A stretch of DNA of 64,000 nucleotides, taken from positions 310,001 to 374,000 of the forward strand of contig CAWBYL010000002.1 in assembly GCA_963793025.1 (NCBI GenBank), read 5' to 3'. Shown here one piece after another: positions 41,322 to 49,936 of the stretch. How positions within the stretch are numbered: the first letter of the stretch is position 1; each line of letters opens with the position of its first letter. The position numbers were made by a program, and so were the translations under genes. The notes beneath the pieces are model-generated. The model was given only the letters and a program-made list of their open reading frames with translations. It ran no database searches and was not told the DNA's origin. This DNA comes from CAWBYL01 sp963793025 (GTDB lineage Bacteria > Actinomycetota > Acidimicrobiia > Acidimicrobiales > Acidimicrobilacustridaceae).

Positions 41322-41789
41322 TCACGGGGTGGTGCTCAGGGTGCGGCTCTCGATCGCGGCGTCCCACGCCGCCACCCGCTCGGTGTCCTCGTAGTCCTCC
41401 CAGTGGAGGAGGCGCCCCCACCGGATGGTGAGGAAGGCGACGGCGCGGTTGTTGTAGTCGACGCCGTCGTCGCCCTCGAGGTGGTCGTGGACGCGCAGGG
41501 CGACGCGCGTGTTCCACGGGGGACCGTTCACGAGGATGTCCTCGATCTCGAACCGGATCCCTTCGTCGACGAACCTCTCGGCGAACGCGGTGCACTCCTC
41601 GAGGCCTCGGTGCGTGTCGTGCACGGTGCGCCCCTTGACGACGGGGCGGAACATCGACGCCCACGAGTTGTCACCGGGAAAGGCGATCGCCGCGTCGGGA
41701 GCGGCCATCTTCAGCACGACGGAGGGATCACCGTCGTTGAGGTGCCGGATGGCCCGACGGAGGAGGAACCGGACGGAGGTCTTGTACAT
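41322..41789 (-). CDS. NTF2/SnoaL-like protein
   Basis: The 155-residue protein has an NTF2-like cone fold signature: AIRHLNDGDPSVVLKMAAPD, then FPGDNSWASMFR, RTVHDTHRGLEECTAFAERF, and WNTRVALRVHDHLEGDDGVD before a late R-W-G-R-L-L-H-W-E-D-Y. Such proteins are steroid isomerase- or polyketide cyclase-like, or small-molecule hydrolases, but the catalytic residues vary. It is divergent from the TetR gene, with two candidate TetR operators directly before it, so it is probably the regulated target. Exact reaction unknown. Confidence 0.8.
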   Translation of the reverse strand: MYKTSVRFLLRRAIRHLNDGDPSVVLKMAAPDAAIAFPGDNSWASMFRPVVKGRTVHDTHRGLEECTAFAERFVDEGIRFEIEDILVNGPPWNTRVALRVHDHLEGDDGVDYNNRAVAFLTIRWGRLLHWEDYEDTERVAAWDAAIESRTLSTTP

Positions 41790-41807
41790 GGACGATCGAC
41801 TCCCTTC

Positions 41808-41825
41808 CTAGAACGGACGCTCTAG
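41808..41825. promoter_or_regulatory. Candidate TetR operator 1
   Basis: CTAGAACGGACGCTCTAG has near-perfect dyad symmetry (half-sites CTAGAACG and CTAGAGCG, 7 of 8 matching). It sits between the NTF2-like gene (minus) and the tetR gene (plus). Operator 2 starts 21 bases later, equal to two helical turns, so two dimers could bind on the same face. Confidence 0.65.
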
Positions 41826-41828
41826 GGC

Positions 41829-41846
41829 CTAGAACGGTCACTCTAG
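41829..41846. promoter_or_regulatory. Candidate TetR operator 2
   Basis: CTAGAACGGTCACTCTAG is a second copy of the operator 1 sequence with two internal differences (half-sites CTAGAACG and CTAGAGTG). It ends 12 bases before the tetR ATG, a position where a bound repressor would block its own transcription. Confidence 0.65.
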
Positions 41847-41858
41847 TAGCCTCGCTCC

Positions 41859-42524
41859 ATGGCGACCACCCGGGACCGCATCGTGACGGCGACCACGGAG
41901 CTCTTTCGTCGCCGGGGCCTCAACGGGACGTCGGTGAAGCAGATCACCGAGGCCGCCGACGTCACCGTCGGCTCCCTGTACCACTTCTTCCCCGACGGCA
42001 AGGAGCAGCTGGCGGCCGAGGTGCTGGCGGTGTCGGGGGAGGCCTACCGGGAGCTGTTCGAGGTGATCGCCGACGCGGCGGCGGACCCGGTCGCCGCCGT
42101 GCTCGACTTCTTCGACGGCGCGGCGGCCGTCCTCGAGGAGACCGACTTCATCGATCCGTGCCCGATCGGCACGGTCGCCCGCGAGGTGGCCAGCACCGAC
42201 GACACCCTGCGACTCGTCTCGGACCGGGTCTTCTCCAGTTGGATCAGTGCCGCCTCGACCCGTTTCCGAGCCTCGGGCATGGCCGACTCGGACGCCGACG
42301 AGTTGGCCTGGTGCCTCGTTGCCACCATCGAGGGAGGCTTCGTGCTCGCCCGCTCGGCGCGCGACGCCGACGGCTTGCGGACGGCCGGTCGACGGATGGC
42401 CCGGTTGGTCGAGCTCCACCTCGTCGCGGCCGTCGAGCCGTCGGCCCACGCGGTCGCTCCGGCCCCCCGGGGCACCGGGGGCAGGGCTCAGGCGTCGAGC
42501 GGCGACCAGGTCCGCTCCGGGTAG
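41859..42524 (+). CDS. TetR-family regulator (LmrA/YxaF-like C-terminus)
   Basis: The 221-residue protein has an N-terminal TetR helix-turn-helix: I-V-T-A-T-T-E-L-F-R-R-R-G-L, V-K-Q-I-T-E-A-A-D-V-T-V-G-S-L-Y-H-F-F-P. The C-terminal domain has PCPIGTVAREVAS and an IEGGFVLARSARD block, as in LmrA/YxaF-type members. It faces the NTF2-like gene and two matching operators lie between them. The last 20 residues are Ala/Pro/Gly-rich. The stop lies inside the convergent phosphotransferase gene (overlap of 37 bases). Confidence 0.9.
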   Translation: MATTRDRIVTATTELFRRRGLNGTSVKQITEAADVTVGSLYHFFPDGKEQLAAEVLAVSGEAYRELFEVIADAAADPVAAVLDFFDGAAAVLEETDFIDPCPIGTVAREVASTDDTLRLVSDRVFSSWISAASTRFRASGMADSDADELAWCLVATIEGGFVLARSARDADGLRTAGRRMARLVELHLVAAVEPSAHAVAPAPRGTGGRAQASSGDQVRSG

Positions 42525-43855
42525 AGCGACACCGCCGGCTCGTACAGCCACTCGTCCCGATAGGCCCGGCGCGTGAGGTACGTGATGACCGCGTCGTCGT
42601 CGAGGGCGTCGCCGGTGATCGCCTCGTTGAGGGCCTGCATCCCTGCGACGCGGCTCCGCGGGCGGGTGCCGAGGAGCTGGCCCAGCTCGTCGCACTCGAT
42701 GGCGTCGAGCACTGCGCCGTATCGTCGTCGACGATCCATGATGCGGATGAGCAGCTCGGCGTCCTTGGCCCGGGAGGCGGCGAAGGGCTCGGTGACCCGA
42801 GGGCGCACGTCGTGCTCGAGGGAGTACACCGCGGCCTCGGCCACGATGTCGCGCTCACCCTCGTCCACCGGCACGGCGGGCCGCTCCACCATGAGGCCGG
42901 CGGCGTCGGCCAGCGACTCACACGTGGCGCGGTCGCCCACATAGCGGTAGCAGAGGTACCAGGCCAGCGACTCCCGGGGATGGGCCATCACCGTGACGGC
43001 GTGGATCGGGATCATGCCCCGGACGTTCTGCTGCACCCGGTAGTACTGGGCCGCGAAGCGCGTGTAGGGGATGCCGGACTCCCGTTCGTAGAGGTGGAAC
43101 AGGCCGTCGAGGCCACCCGACGGGTTCCAGAACTCGCGGACGCAGATGTTGCCGATGTCCTCGAGCGGGTCACCGAAGTGGGCCCATTCGAGATCGATGA
43201 TGGCGTTGACCCGGTTCCCGTCGAACATGAAGTTCACCGGCCCGGTGTCGCCCTGGACGAGCGACAGGCGGTGCAGGGTCTCCGGCACGTTGCGGCGCAG
43301 CCAGCTCACCCCGTAGGTGATCAGGGGCTCCTGGTAGCCGGCGAGGAAGTCGGCCCACTGCGACAGGGCGAGGTCGACGTCGTTGAGGGCGGCCTCGGCC
43401 GGGGTGGTGGGCACGTAGGGCATGTGTCGGGCCAGGTCGAGCTCGTCCAGGTCGAGCTGGTGCATCCGGGCGACGACGCGGATGAAGTCCTCCATGACCG
43501 CGCGCTGCTGCTCGGGATCGTCGACCTTGTCGATGTCGGATCGACCGCGAACCCGCTCGAAGAGGGTGCACCGCAGCTCGTCGTTGCGTCCGTGCACCTC
43601 AGGGACCGGGATGTCGGTTCGGGCCAGGGCCTCGATGACCTTCGTCTCCCGGGCCAGCGAGGTCGACGAGTCAGGAGCCACGTCGTGGCGCTCGAGGCGG
43701 AGGAATCCCTCGAGGACCGTCCCGTCGGGCCGGGTCACGTCGACGACCCAGGCCTCCCTGCGAGCGACGTGGCGTTCCAGGCGCGAGACCTCGCCTCCGC
43801 CCGTCTCGGCCACCCACTCCACCATTCCGTCCGGAAGATCGTGCTCGAGCTCCAT
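42488..43855 (-). CDS. APH-family phosphotransferase (455 aa)
   Basis: The 455-residue protein has an APH kinase domain in the first 300 residues: ARETKVIEALARTDIPVPEV, then S-L-V-Q-G-D-T-G-P-V-N-F-M-F (catalytic loop), and I-I-D-L-E-W-A-H-F-G-D-P (metal Asp). A C-terminal helical extension of about 140 residues follows. Homologues are common near actinobacterial acyl-CoA catabolic genes. The ATG at 43855 is preferred because of the GGAGGGGG site. It is convergent with the tetR gene by 37 bases. Substrate unknown. Confidence 0.85.
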   Translation of the reverse strand: MELEHDLPDGMVEWVAETGGGEVSRLERHVARREAWVVDVTRPDGTVLEGFLRLERHDVAPDSSTSLARETKVIEALARTDIPVPEVHGRNDELRCTLFERVRGRSDIDKVDDPEQQRAVMEDFIRVVARMHQLDLDELDLARHMPYVPTTPAEAALNDVDLALSQWADFLAGYQEPLITYGVSWLRRNVPETLHRLSLVQGDTGPVNFMFDGNRVNAIIDLEWAHFGDPLEDIGNICVREFWNPSGGLDGLFHLYERESGIPYTRFAAQYYRVQQNVRGMIPIHAVTVMAHPRESLAWYLCYRYVGDRATCESLADAAGLMVERPAVPVDEGERDIVAEAAVYSLEHDVRPRVTEPFAASRAKDAELLIRIMDRRRRYGAVLDAIECDELGQLLGTRPRSRVAGMQALNEAITGDALDDDAVITYLTRRAYRDEWLYEPAVSLYPERTWSPLDA

Positions 43856-44002
43856 GACCACCCCCTCCGAGCAAGCTAGCCAGTCGGCGGATCCGGGACC
43901 GGCGCCGCCCGGTCGTCGACGCGCCAGACTCGGGGGTGGCCGAGGGGGGCAGGCCGCATCAGGCAGGTCGCCGAGAGCCCCGCGAGAGATGGAGCCAGTC
44001 GG

Positions 44003-44761
44003 ATGAGCGTGACCCACACCATCGACGAGGACGGCATCGCTGTCGTCACCATGGACAACCCTCCGGTCAACGCCGTCACCGTGGCTGACACCTGGGCGAT
44101 CCGGGACGTCTTCGAAGCCCTCGGGGGCGACGACCGCGTTCGAGCCGTGATCCTCACCGCCCGAGGGCGGGGATTCAACGCCGGGATCGACATCAAGGAG
44201 ATGCAATCGGTCGAGGGGTTCGACCACCTGCTCGGCTCCGGGGCGGCCTGCTACGCCGCCTTCGAACAGATCTACCGCACCCCGTTGCCCGTGATCGCTG
44301 CGGTGAACGACTTCTGCATGGGCCTCGGGGTCGGGCTGGTGGGGAGCTGCGACATCATCGTGGCCTCGACCAAGGCCCGCTTCGCTCTGCCCGAGGTCGA
44401 CAACGGCGCGCTCGGGTGTGCGTCGCACCTGGCCAAGTTCGTGCCGCCGTTCAAGCTGCGACAGATGGTGATGACGTGCGAGCCGGTGTCGGCCCAGCAG
44501 CTCCACGACTGGGGGACCATCTACCGGCTCACCGAGCCCGACGACCTGATGGACGTGGCCCTCGACGTGGCCCGTCGACTCGTCCAGAAGCAGCGCCGAG
44601 TGCTCGCCGCGGCCAAGCACGCCCTCAACGCCATCGACCAGTACGACCTGGCCAACAACTACCGCCTCGAGCAGGGCTTCACCTACGAGCTGAACCTGGT
44701 CGGCGACGGCGACCAGGCCCGCGATGCGTTCGTGCAGGGCAATCGCATCGTCACCCGATGA
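44003..44761 (+). CDS. Crotonase-family enzyme, EchA20-like
   Basis: The 252-residue crotonase matches EchA20-type proteins: D-N-P-P-V-N-A-V-T, G-R-G-F-N-A-G-I-D-I-K-E-M-Q, L-G-V-G-L-V-G-S-C-D-I-I, LPEVDNGALGCASHLAK, and the C-terminal YRLEQGFTYELNLVG. EchA20 hydrolyses a ring-opened steroid CoA intermediate in mycobacterial cholesterol ring C/D degradation. Similarity is by eye. The stop overlaps the following SDR start (ATGA), heading a six-gene operon. Confidence 0.85.
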   Translation: MSVTHTIDEDGIAVVTMDNPPVNAVTVADTWAIRDVFEALGGDDRVRAVILTARGRGFNAGIDIKEMQSVEGFDHLLGSGAACYAAFEQIYRTPLPVIAAVNDFCMGLGVGLVGSCDIIVASTKARFALPEVDNGALGCASHLAKFVPPFKLRQMVMTCEPVSAQQLHDWGTIYRLTEPDDLMDVALDVARRLVQKQRRVLAAAKHALNAIDQYDLANNYRLEQGFTYELNLVGDGDQARDAFVQGNRIVTR

Positions 44762-45546
44762 GCGGCACCGTCGGATCGCCGAACCTGGCCGGTCGGGTGG
44801 CCGTCGTGACCGGCGCGGCGCGTGGCATCGGTGAGGCGACGGCGCGGGCGCTGGCCGCCGAAGGGGCCCGGGTCGTCGTCGCCGACCGGCGGACCGAGCT
44901 CGGTGCGCAGGTCGCGGCGTCCATCGAGGCCGAACGTCCCGGAGCGGCCCGCTTCGTCGAGCTGGACGTGACCGACGAGGACGCCTGGGAGCGGGTGGTG
45001 GCGGAGGCCGTCGATCTGGGCGGTGTCGACGTGCTCGTGAACTCGGCCGGCATCATCCGGGTGGCAGCGCTGGAGCAGCTCGACCAGGCCACTTTCCGCA
45101 AGGTGGTGGACACCAACCTGGTCGGCACCTTCCTGGGGATCAAGGCGGTGATCGATCCCATGCGGGCCAAGGGGGGTGGATCGATCGTGAACCTGGCCTC
45201 GCCGCAGGGGCTCGAGGGTCGGGACGGCTTCGCCGCCTACGCGTCGTCGAAGTTCGCGGTACGCGGCCTGACCAAGTGCGCCGCCATCGAGCTCGGGCCG
45301 ATGGGCATACGCGTCAACACCGTGGTGCCGGGGCCGACCCGCACGGCCATGACCGAGCGCAAGGGCTGGACCGACGAGGACTACGACGCGGTCTACGGGG
45401 GCTACCCGTTGGGCCGCATGGCCCGACCCGAGGAGATCGCCGCCATGTGCGTCTTCCTCGCCGGTGACGCGTCGTCGTTCTGCACCGGGTCGGACTTCCT
45501 CGTCGACGGCGGCATCACCGCAGGCAAGCCCCGGGACATCTCGTGA
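44758..45546 (+). CDS. Short-chain dehydrogenase
   Basis: The 262-residue SDR has T-G-A-A-R-G-I-G-E, A-D-R-R-T-E near strand 2, V-N-S-A-G-I-I-R, Ser in VNLASPQG, and A-Y-A-S-S-K-F-A (Tyr-Lys). The tail gives I-R-V-N-T-V-V-P-G. The stop overlaps the next SDR start (GTGA). It is the second gene of the EchA20-like operon. Substrate unknown. Confidence 0.88.
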   Translation: MSGTVGSPNLAGRVAVVTGAARGIGEATARALAAEGARVVVADRRTELGAQVAASIEAERPGAARFVELDVTDEDAWERVVAEAVDLGGVDVLVNSAGIIRVAALEQLDQATFRKVVDTNLVGTFLGIKAVIDPMRAKGGGSIVNLASPQGLEGRDGFAAYASSKFAVRGLTKCAAIELGPMGIRVNTVVPGPTRTAMTERKGWTDEDYDAVYGGYPLGRMARPEEIAAMCVFLAGDASSFCTGSDFLVDGGITAGKPRDIS

Positions 45547-46322
45547 GCGGTCCGGCCGGTGTGGAGCAGTTCCCTCTCGCCGGACGGGTGGCGATCGTCA
45601 CCGGGGGAGGTCGGGGGATCGGACGGGCCCTCTCGCTCGGCCTCGCCGCCGCCGGTGCCCGGGTCGTCGTGTCGGCCCGCTCCGGCGACGCCTGCTCCGC
45701 CGTGGTGGCCGAGATCGAGGCCGCCGGTGGGGAAGCGGTGGCCGTGCCCGCCGACGTGGGTGACCCGAGCGATCGGGAGCGCCTGGTGCACGCCACCCTC
45801 GCCGCCTTCGACCGCATCGACGTGCTGGTCAACAACGCCGGTGTCCTCCGTCCCCATCACGTCGTGAAGGTGTCCGAGGACGAGTTCGACGAGATCTTCC
45901 GGACCAACGTCAAGGGGCCGGTCTTCCTCGCCCAACAGGCCTACCCGCACCTCGCGTCGAGCGGCTCCGGGTCGATCGTGAACGTCTCCGCCCTCGGCGC
46001 GTTCCAGCCGATGGCCGGCATCGGCGCCTACTCCGCGGCCAAAGCGGCCATGGTCAACTGGACGATGACGATGTCGAAGGAGTGGGCGCCGCAGGGGGTG
46101 CGGGTCAACCTCCTGGTACCGGGTCCGGTGGCCACGGAGATGATCCTGCCCCGCGACCCGCAGCGTCGGGCCGACTTCGTCGAGGAGATGGCGGCGGAGA
46201 CGCTCGTCGGACGCATCGCCGAACCCGAGGACCTGGTCGGCGCGGCCGTCTTCCTGGCCGGCGACGCGTCGAGGTTCATGACCGGGCGCTCGCTCTTCGT
46301 CGACGGCGGGATGCTGGCGTGA
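45543..46322 (+). CDS. Short-chain dehydrogenase
   Basis: The 259-residue SDR has a GTG start at 45543 and T-G-G-G-R-G-I-G-R, V-N-N-A-G-V-L-R, the Ser in VNVSALGAF and A-Y-S-A-A-K-A-A (Tyr-Lys). Its tail, V-R-V-N-L-L-V-P-G-P-V-A-T, is standard. It may act on a 3-hydroxyacyl-CoA or steroid-like alcohol in the same pathway as the preceding SDR. The stop overlaps the hydratase start (GTGA). Confidence 0.88.
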   Translation: MSGPAGVEQFPLAGRVAIVTGGGRGIGRALSLGLAAAGARVVVSARSGDACSAVVAEIEAAGGEAVAVPADVGDPSDRERLVHATLAAFDRIDVLVNNAGVLRPHHVVKVSEDEFDEIFRTNVKGPVFLAQQAYPHLASSGSGSIVNVSALGAFQPMAGIGAYSAAKAAMVNWTMTMSKEWAPQGVRVNLLVPGPVATEMILPRDPQRRADFVEEMAAETLVGRIAEPEDLVGAAVFLAGDASRFMTGRSLFVDGGMLA

Positions 46323-47218
46323 CGGTGGCTGACGTCGTGCTGCCGGTGGAGGCCGGGCTGGTGGCGCTGTTCGCCCGGGCCATCGGGGATCCGAACCCCG
46401 TCTACCGGGCGGGGAGCACCGAGGCCGAGCGGATCGGTGGGGCGGTGGCCCCACCGACGTTCGCCATGGTCGCCGACGCCTTCGATCCGGCGTTCGACCG
46501 ACGCCCTCCCGCCGACGCCGCCGCCCCCGACGATCGGCCGGAGAAGCACGAGGCGCTGCTCCACGTGAGCCAGCACTTCGCCTTCGCCCGCCCGGTCAGG
46601 GTCGGTGAACAGCTCGTCGTGCGCCGGACTCCCGTACGCGCGTGGACGAAGGCCGGTCGGCGGGGCGGCGAGCTCCACTTCCTGGAGACCGTCACCGAGC
46701 TGGTCGCCGCCGACGGGGCGGTGGTCGTGTCGTCGGCGTGGACCGACGTGCGTCCCGAGCGGGGGCACCGCGAGATCTCGGTCGGTGGCGGGCCCGAGGC
46801 CTCGGCCGAACCACAGCCGGCGCCGACGGGCCGGATCGTGGCCGACCCCGTCACCCGCACCCGGATCGTGATGTACGTGGGCGTGGCCGGCGACTTCCAC
46901 CCGCTCCACCACGACGAGGCCTATGCCATCGCTCACGGATACCCGAGCGTCTTCGCCCCGGGCATGCTCACCATGGCTCTCACCGGGCGGGCCGTCACCG
47001 ACGTGGTCGGACCCGAGAACCTCCGGACCTTCGGCGGTCGACTGACCGGTCAGGTGTGGCCGGGCGACGTGCTGCGCACCGCCGTGGGCCCCGAGGAGCC
47101 GGGTCGACGCGCTGCGGAGGGACCCGACGGTACGGTCGCCTACGTGGTCAGGACCGTGAACCAGGACGGCCGGACGGTCTTCTCCGGCCGAGCCGACGCG
47201 ATCGGAGTCGAGCGATGA
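46319..47218 (+). CDS. Double-hotdog MaoC-type enoyl-CoA hydratase
   Basis: The 299-residue protein has two hotdog domains. The N-terminal half (ALFARAIGDPNPVYRAGSTE, then VAPPTFAMVAD) is FAS1-like. The C-terminal half has the catalytic hydratase-2 motif V-A-G-D-F-H-P-L-H-H-D-E-A-Y. That places it among two-domain MaoC enoyl-CoA hydratases that handle bulky acyl-CoAs, including steroid side chains. It starts at the GTG at 46319. The hydrated acyl group is inferred. The stop overlaps the PPOX gene. Confidence 0.85.
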   Translation: MTVADVVLPVEAGLVALFARAIGDPNPVYRAGSTEAERIGGAVAPPTFAMVADAFDPAFDRRPPADAAAPDDRPEKHEALLHVSQHFAFARPVRVGEQLVVRRTPVRAWTKAGRRGGELHFLETVTELVAADGAVVVSSAWTDVRPERGHREISVGGGPEASAEPQPAPTGRIVADPVTRTRIVMYVGVAGDFHPLHHDEAYAIAHGYPSVFAPGMLTMALTGRAVTDVVGPENLRTFGGRLTGQVWPGDVLRTAVGPEEPGRRAAEGPDGTVAYVVRTVNQDGRTVFSGRADAIGVER

Positions 47219-47640
47219 CCGCCGAGCTGACCCCCGCCGCCGAGGCGCTCCTCGACGCAGCGAACTTCGCCCACCTCTCGACGTTGATGGCCGACGGCGC
47301 CCCCAAGGTCGAGCCGGTGTGGGTGCTGCGGGAGGGAGGCGACGTCCTCGTCACCACCGACGCCAAGTCGCTGAAGGTCGCGAACGTGGCGGCCGACGCC
47401 CGTGTCGCCCTCTCCGTCGTCGCCTTCGACAATCCCTACGAGCAGCTCCTGATCCGGGGAAAGGTGCACGAGGTGCGGCCCGACCCCGAGCTCGAGACGC
47501 TCGACGTGTTCTCCGAGAAGTACCTCGGTGTCCCCTTTCCCCGCCGGTCGTGGTCGGAGCGGGTGGTCCTGGTGGTCAGGCCGACGCTGGCCCGTCACTA
47601 CCGCTCCGGTCTCCGCGACCCACGCGCCGCGGGCGCCTGA
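47215..47640 (+). CDS. PPOX-class F420-dependent enzyme
   Basis: The 141-residue split-barrel protein matches the pyridoxamine-phosphate-oxidase-like F420 family: F-A-H-L-S-T-L-M-A-D-G-A-P-K-V-E-P-V-W-V, ARVALSVVAFDNPYEQLLIR, and V-H-E-V-R-P-D. Such enzymes bind F420 and often reduce C=C or carbonyl bonds. It starts at the ATG at 47215, overlapping the hydratase stop. Its exact substrate in the EchA20-like operon is unknown. Confidence 0.87.
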   Translation: MTAELTPAAEALLDAANFAHLSTLMADGAPKVEPVWVLREGGDVLVTTDAKSLKVANVAADARVALSVVAFDNPYEQLLIRGKVHEVRPDPELETLDVFSEKYLGVPFPRRSWSERVVLVVRPTLARHYRSGLRDPRAAGA

Positions 47641-47649
47641 GGCCGGCCG

Positions 47650-48699
47650 GTGGAGCACACCATCCTCGGCCGCACCGGCGTGTCGGTCAGTCGCCTCGCC
47701 CTCGGCGCCATGTCCTTCGGCGCTCTCGGGAACCGGGATCACGACGAGTGCGTGGCCATGATCCACTCCGCCCTCGAGGCCGGAGTCAACGTCATCGACA
47801 CCGCCGACGTCTACTCCCAGGGTGAGTCCGAGGTGATCGTGGGTCGGGCGCTCGAGGGGCGACGGGACGATGTCGTGCTCGCCTCCAAGTGCTTCTGGCC
47901 CATGGGCGACGACCGCAACCGGCGGGGTGGTTCCCGTCGCTGGATCGCCCGCGCCGTCGACGAGAGCCTGCTCCGGCTCCGGACCGACCACATCGACGTG
48001 TACTACCTCCACAAGCCGGACGAGACGACCGACCTCGAGGAGTCCCTGACCGCTCTCGACGACCTCGTGCAGGCGGGCAAGATCCTGTACGTCGGCGTGT
48101 CGACGTTCCCGCCCTCGTGGGTGGTGGAGTCCCATGCCGTCGCCGACCGTCGCCGCATCGTGCGTCCGCTGGTCGAGCAGCCGCCGTACTCGATCTTCGC
48201 CCGGGGGATCGAGCGCGAGGTCCTGCCCACCACCGAGCGACTGGGCATGGGCGTGCTCACGTGGGGGCCGCTGGACAGCGGGTGGCTCACCGGCAAGTAC
48301 CGGGGCGCGGCCGTACCCGAGGGGTCACGGGCCGAGCGCTGGGTGCGCAGCGCGGGACAGTTCGATCCCGACCGCGAGGTGGTGCGCCGGAAGCAGGACA
48401 TCGTCGAGGGTCTGCACGCGTTGGCCGCCGAGGCGGGGATCGGCCTGGCCGAGATGGCGGTGGCGTTCTGTGCCGAGCACCCCGCGGTCTCGTCGGTCAT
48501 CCTCGGGCCTCGGACCCCCGAACAGCTGCACTCGCTGCTCGGAGCCGCCGATCTCCGCCTCGATGCGGACACGCTGGACGGCATCGACGCGCTCGTCCCT
48601 CCGGGCCATGACGTGGACCCCGTCTTCGGGCCGGGGTGGACGCCGCCCTGGTTGGCCGATCCGGCTCGGCGGCGCCGCCCCCGCCCGGCGGCTCCCTGA
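47650..48699 (+). CDS. Aldo/keto reductase
   Basis: The 349-residue barrel enzyme has R-L-A-L-G-A-M-S-F-G near the start, N-V-I-D-T-A-D-V-Y (catalytic Asp and Tyr), Lys in VLASKCFWPM, His in Y-Y-L-H-K-P-D, and ILGPRTPEQLHSLLGAADLR at the C-terminus. It uses NADPH to reduce a carbonyl (or the reverse). It closes the EchA20-like operon, 9 bases after the PPOX gene, and is followed by the IpdF-like gene on the other strand. Confidence 0.88.
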   Translation: MEHTILGRTGVSVSRLALGAMSFGALGNRDHDECVAMIHSALEAGVNVIDTADVYSQGESEVIVGRALEGRRDDVVLASKCFWPMGDDRNRRGGSRRWIARAVDESLLRLRTDHIDVYYLHKPDETTDLEESLTALDDLVQAGKILYVGVSTFPPSWVVESHAVADRRRIVRPLVEQPPYSIFARGIEREVLPTTERLGMGVLTWGPLDSGWLTGKYRGAAVPEGSRAERWVRSAGQFDPDREVVRRKQDIVEGLHALAAEAGIGLAEMAVAFCAEHPAVSSVILGPRTPEQLHSLLGAADLRLDADTLDGIDALVPPGHDVDPVFGPGWTPPWLADPARRRRPRPAAP

Positions 48700-48712
48700 G
48701 AGCTGAACGATC

Positions 48713-49507
48713 TCAGGGGTGCTGGGCGCCGACCGACAGCACTTCGCCGGTGAGGTAGCTCGCCTCGTCACTGGCGAGGAAGACGATGACGTCGGCCACC
48801 TCGTCGGGGTCGGCGGCTCGCCCCTGGGGCTGTACACCGATCCAGTGGGCCAGGACCTCGGGGTCGGCGACCTTCTCGATGAAGCGGTGCAGGGCGAGGG
48901 TGGGGGCCACGGCGTTCACCCGCACCCCCCGGCGTGCACCCTCGACGGCTGCGGTGCGGGTGAGAGCCATCACCCCGGCCTTGGCTGCGGCGTAGTGGGC
49001 CTGGCCTGCTTCGGCCCTCCACCCCGTCACCGACGCCAGGTTCACGATGGCGCCCCGGCCCCGGGGGAGCATGCGGCCCAAGGCGGCCCGCGTGCCTCGA
49101 AAGGTGCCGGTGAGCGAGACGTCGAGAACCGTGGACCACTGCTCGTCGGACATGGTGTGCACCAGCGCGTGGCCGCCCAGACCGGCGTTGTTGACCATGA
49201 CGTCGACCGGTCCGAGCTCGCTCTCGACGGTGTCGAGCAGGTGGTCGATGTCGGGCTGGTGGGTGACGTCGCAAGGCACGGCGAGGACAGGCCCGAGTGA
49301 GCCGAGCTCGGCGGCGGACTCGCGCAGGCGTCCTTCGTGGCGGTCGCTCACGGCCACGGCGGCCCCTTCCTCGAGCGCTCGCCGGGCGGTGGCGTACCCG
49401 ATGCCGGCGCCGGCGGCCGCCGTCACCACGACGATCCGACCCGCCAGCCGCCCTGATCGGCCACGAGCCGCGGTGGTTCGCGGGGCGGACGGCTCGTCGC
49501 CGGTCAC
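48713..49507 (-). CDS. Short-chain dehydrogenase, IpdF-like
   Basis: The 264-residue SDR differs from the classical pattern: V-V-T-A-A-A-G-A-G-I-G-Y-A-T-A replaces T-G-x-x-x-G-x-G. It has M-V-N-N-A-G-L-G-G, the Ser in VNLASVTGW, H-Y-A-A-A-K-A-G and the tail LTGEVLSVGAQHP. The A-A-A-G-x-G-I-G loop and this C-terminus resemble mycobacterial IpdF, a dehydrogenase in degradation of steroid C/D rings (HIP pathway). The match is by eye, so a related substrate is possible. The start is a GTG at 49507. Confidence 0.8.
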   Translation of the reverse strand: MTGDEPSAPRTTAARGRSGRLAGRIVVVTAAAGAGIGYATARRALEEGAAVAVSDRHEGRLRESAAELGSLGPVLAVPCDVTHQPDIDHLLDTVESELGPVDVMVNNAGLGGHALVHTMSDEQWSTVLDVSLTGTFRGTRAALGRMLPRGRGAIVNLASVTGWRAEAGQAHYAAAKAGVMALTRTAAVEGARRGVRVNAVAPTLALHRFIEKVADPEVLAHWIGVQPQGRAADPDEVADVIVFLASDEASYLTGEVLSVGAQHP

Positions 49508-49521
49508 GGTGTCGGGCCGGT

Positions 49522-49764
49522 CTACTGCTCGTAGCCCTCGACGACGGAGGCGCTGCGCAGGCCGGTGCCGGCGTCGCTCTGACCCATCTCCCGGCGGGCG
49601 CGGTGCTGGCGCAGCAGGTCCCAGCAGCGGTCCAGCTCGACCTCGAGCTTCCGGCGGCGGGCTCGGTCACCGTCGGACACGTCCCCCTTGGCCTCGCGCT
49701 TCCACAGGGCGTGCTCCTCGTCGGCCAGCTCGTTCAGGTGGTTCAGGATCTCGCTGTCGTCCAC
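49522..49764 (-). CDS. DUF2630 family protein
   Basis: The 80-residue helical protein is MDDSEILNHLNELADEEHAL followed by WKREAKGDVSDG and RARRRKLEVELDRCWDLLRQ, ending RSASVVEGYEQ. This is the DUF2630 pattern: a charged coiled-coil-like protein of unknown function in actinobacteria. It lies upstream of the IpdF-like gene on the same strand with a 14-base gap, possibly co-transcribed. No function can be assigned. Confidence 0.9.
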   Translation of the reverse strand: MDDSEILNHLNELADEEHALWKREAKGDVSDGDRARRRKLEVELDRCWDLLRQHRARREMGQSDAGTGLRSASVVEGYEQ

Positions 49765-49936
49765 GGGCTCGCTCCTCGTTCGGCGTCGCCCCTGACGCTA
49801 GTGATCTCGTGACGCCGATCCTCGTCCCGCCTGGGCCCGTCGTGGCGGGGGTCTCGACCGCTCCGGGAGGAGGGGGTCACCCGGAGCGGTCGGCGAGCGT
49901 GGGTCAGGCCCACTCCATCGGCCCGTGAGCCGGGTC

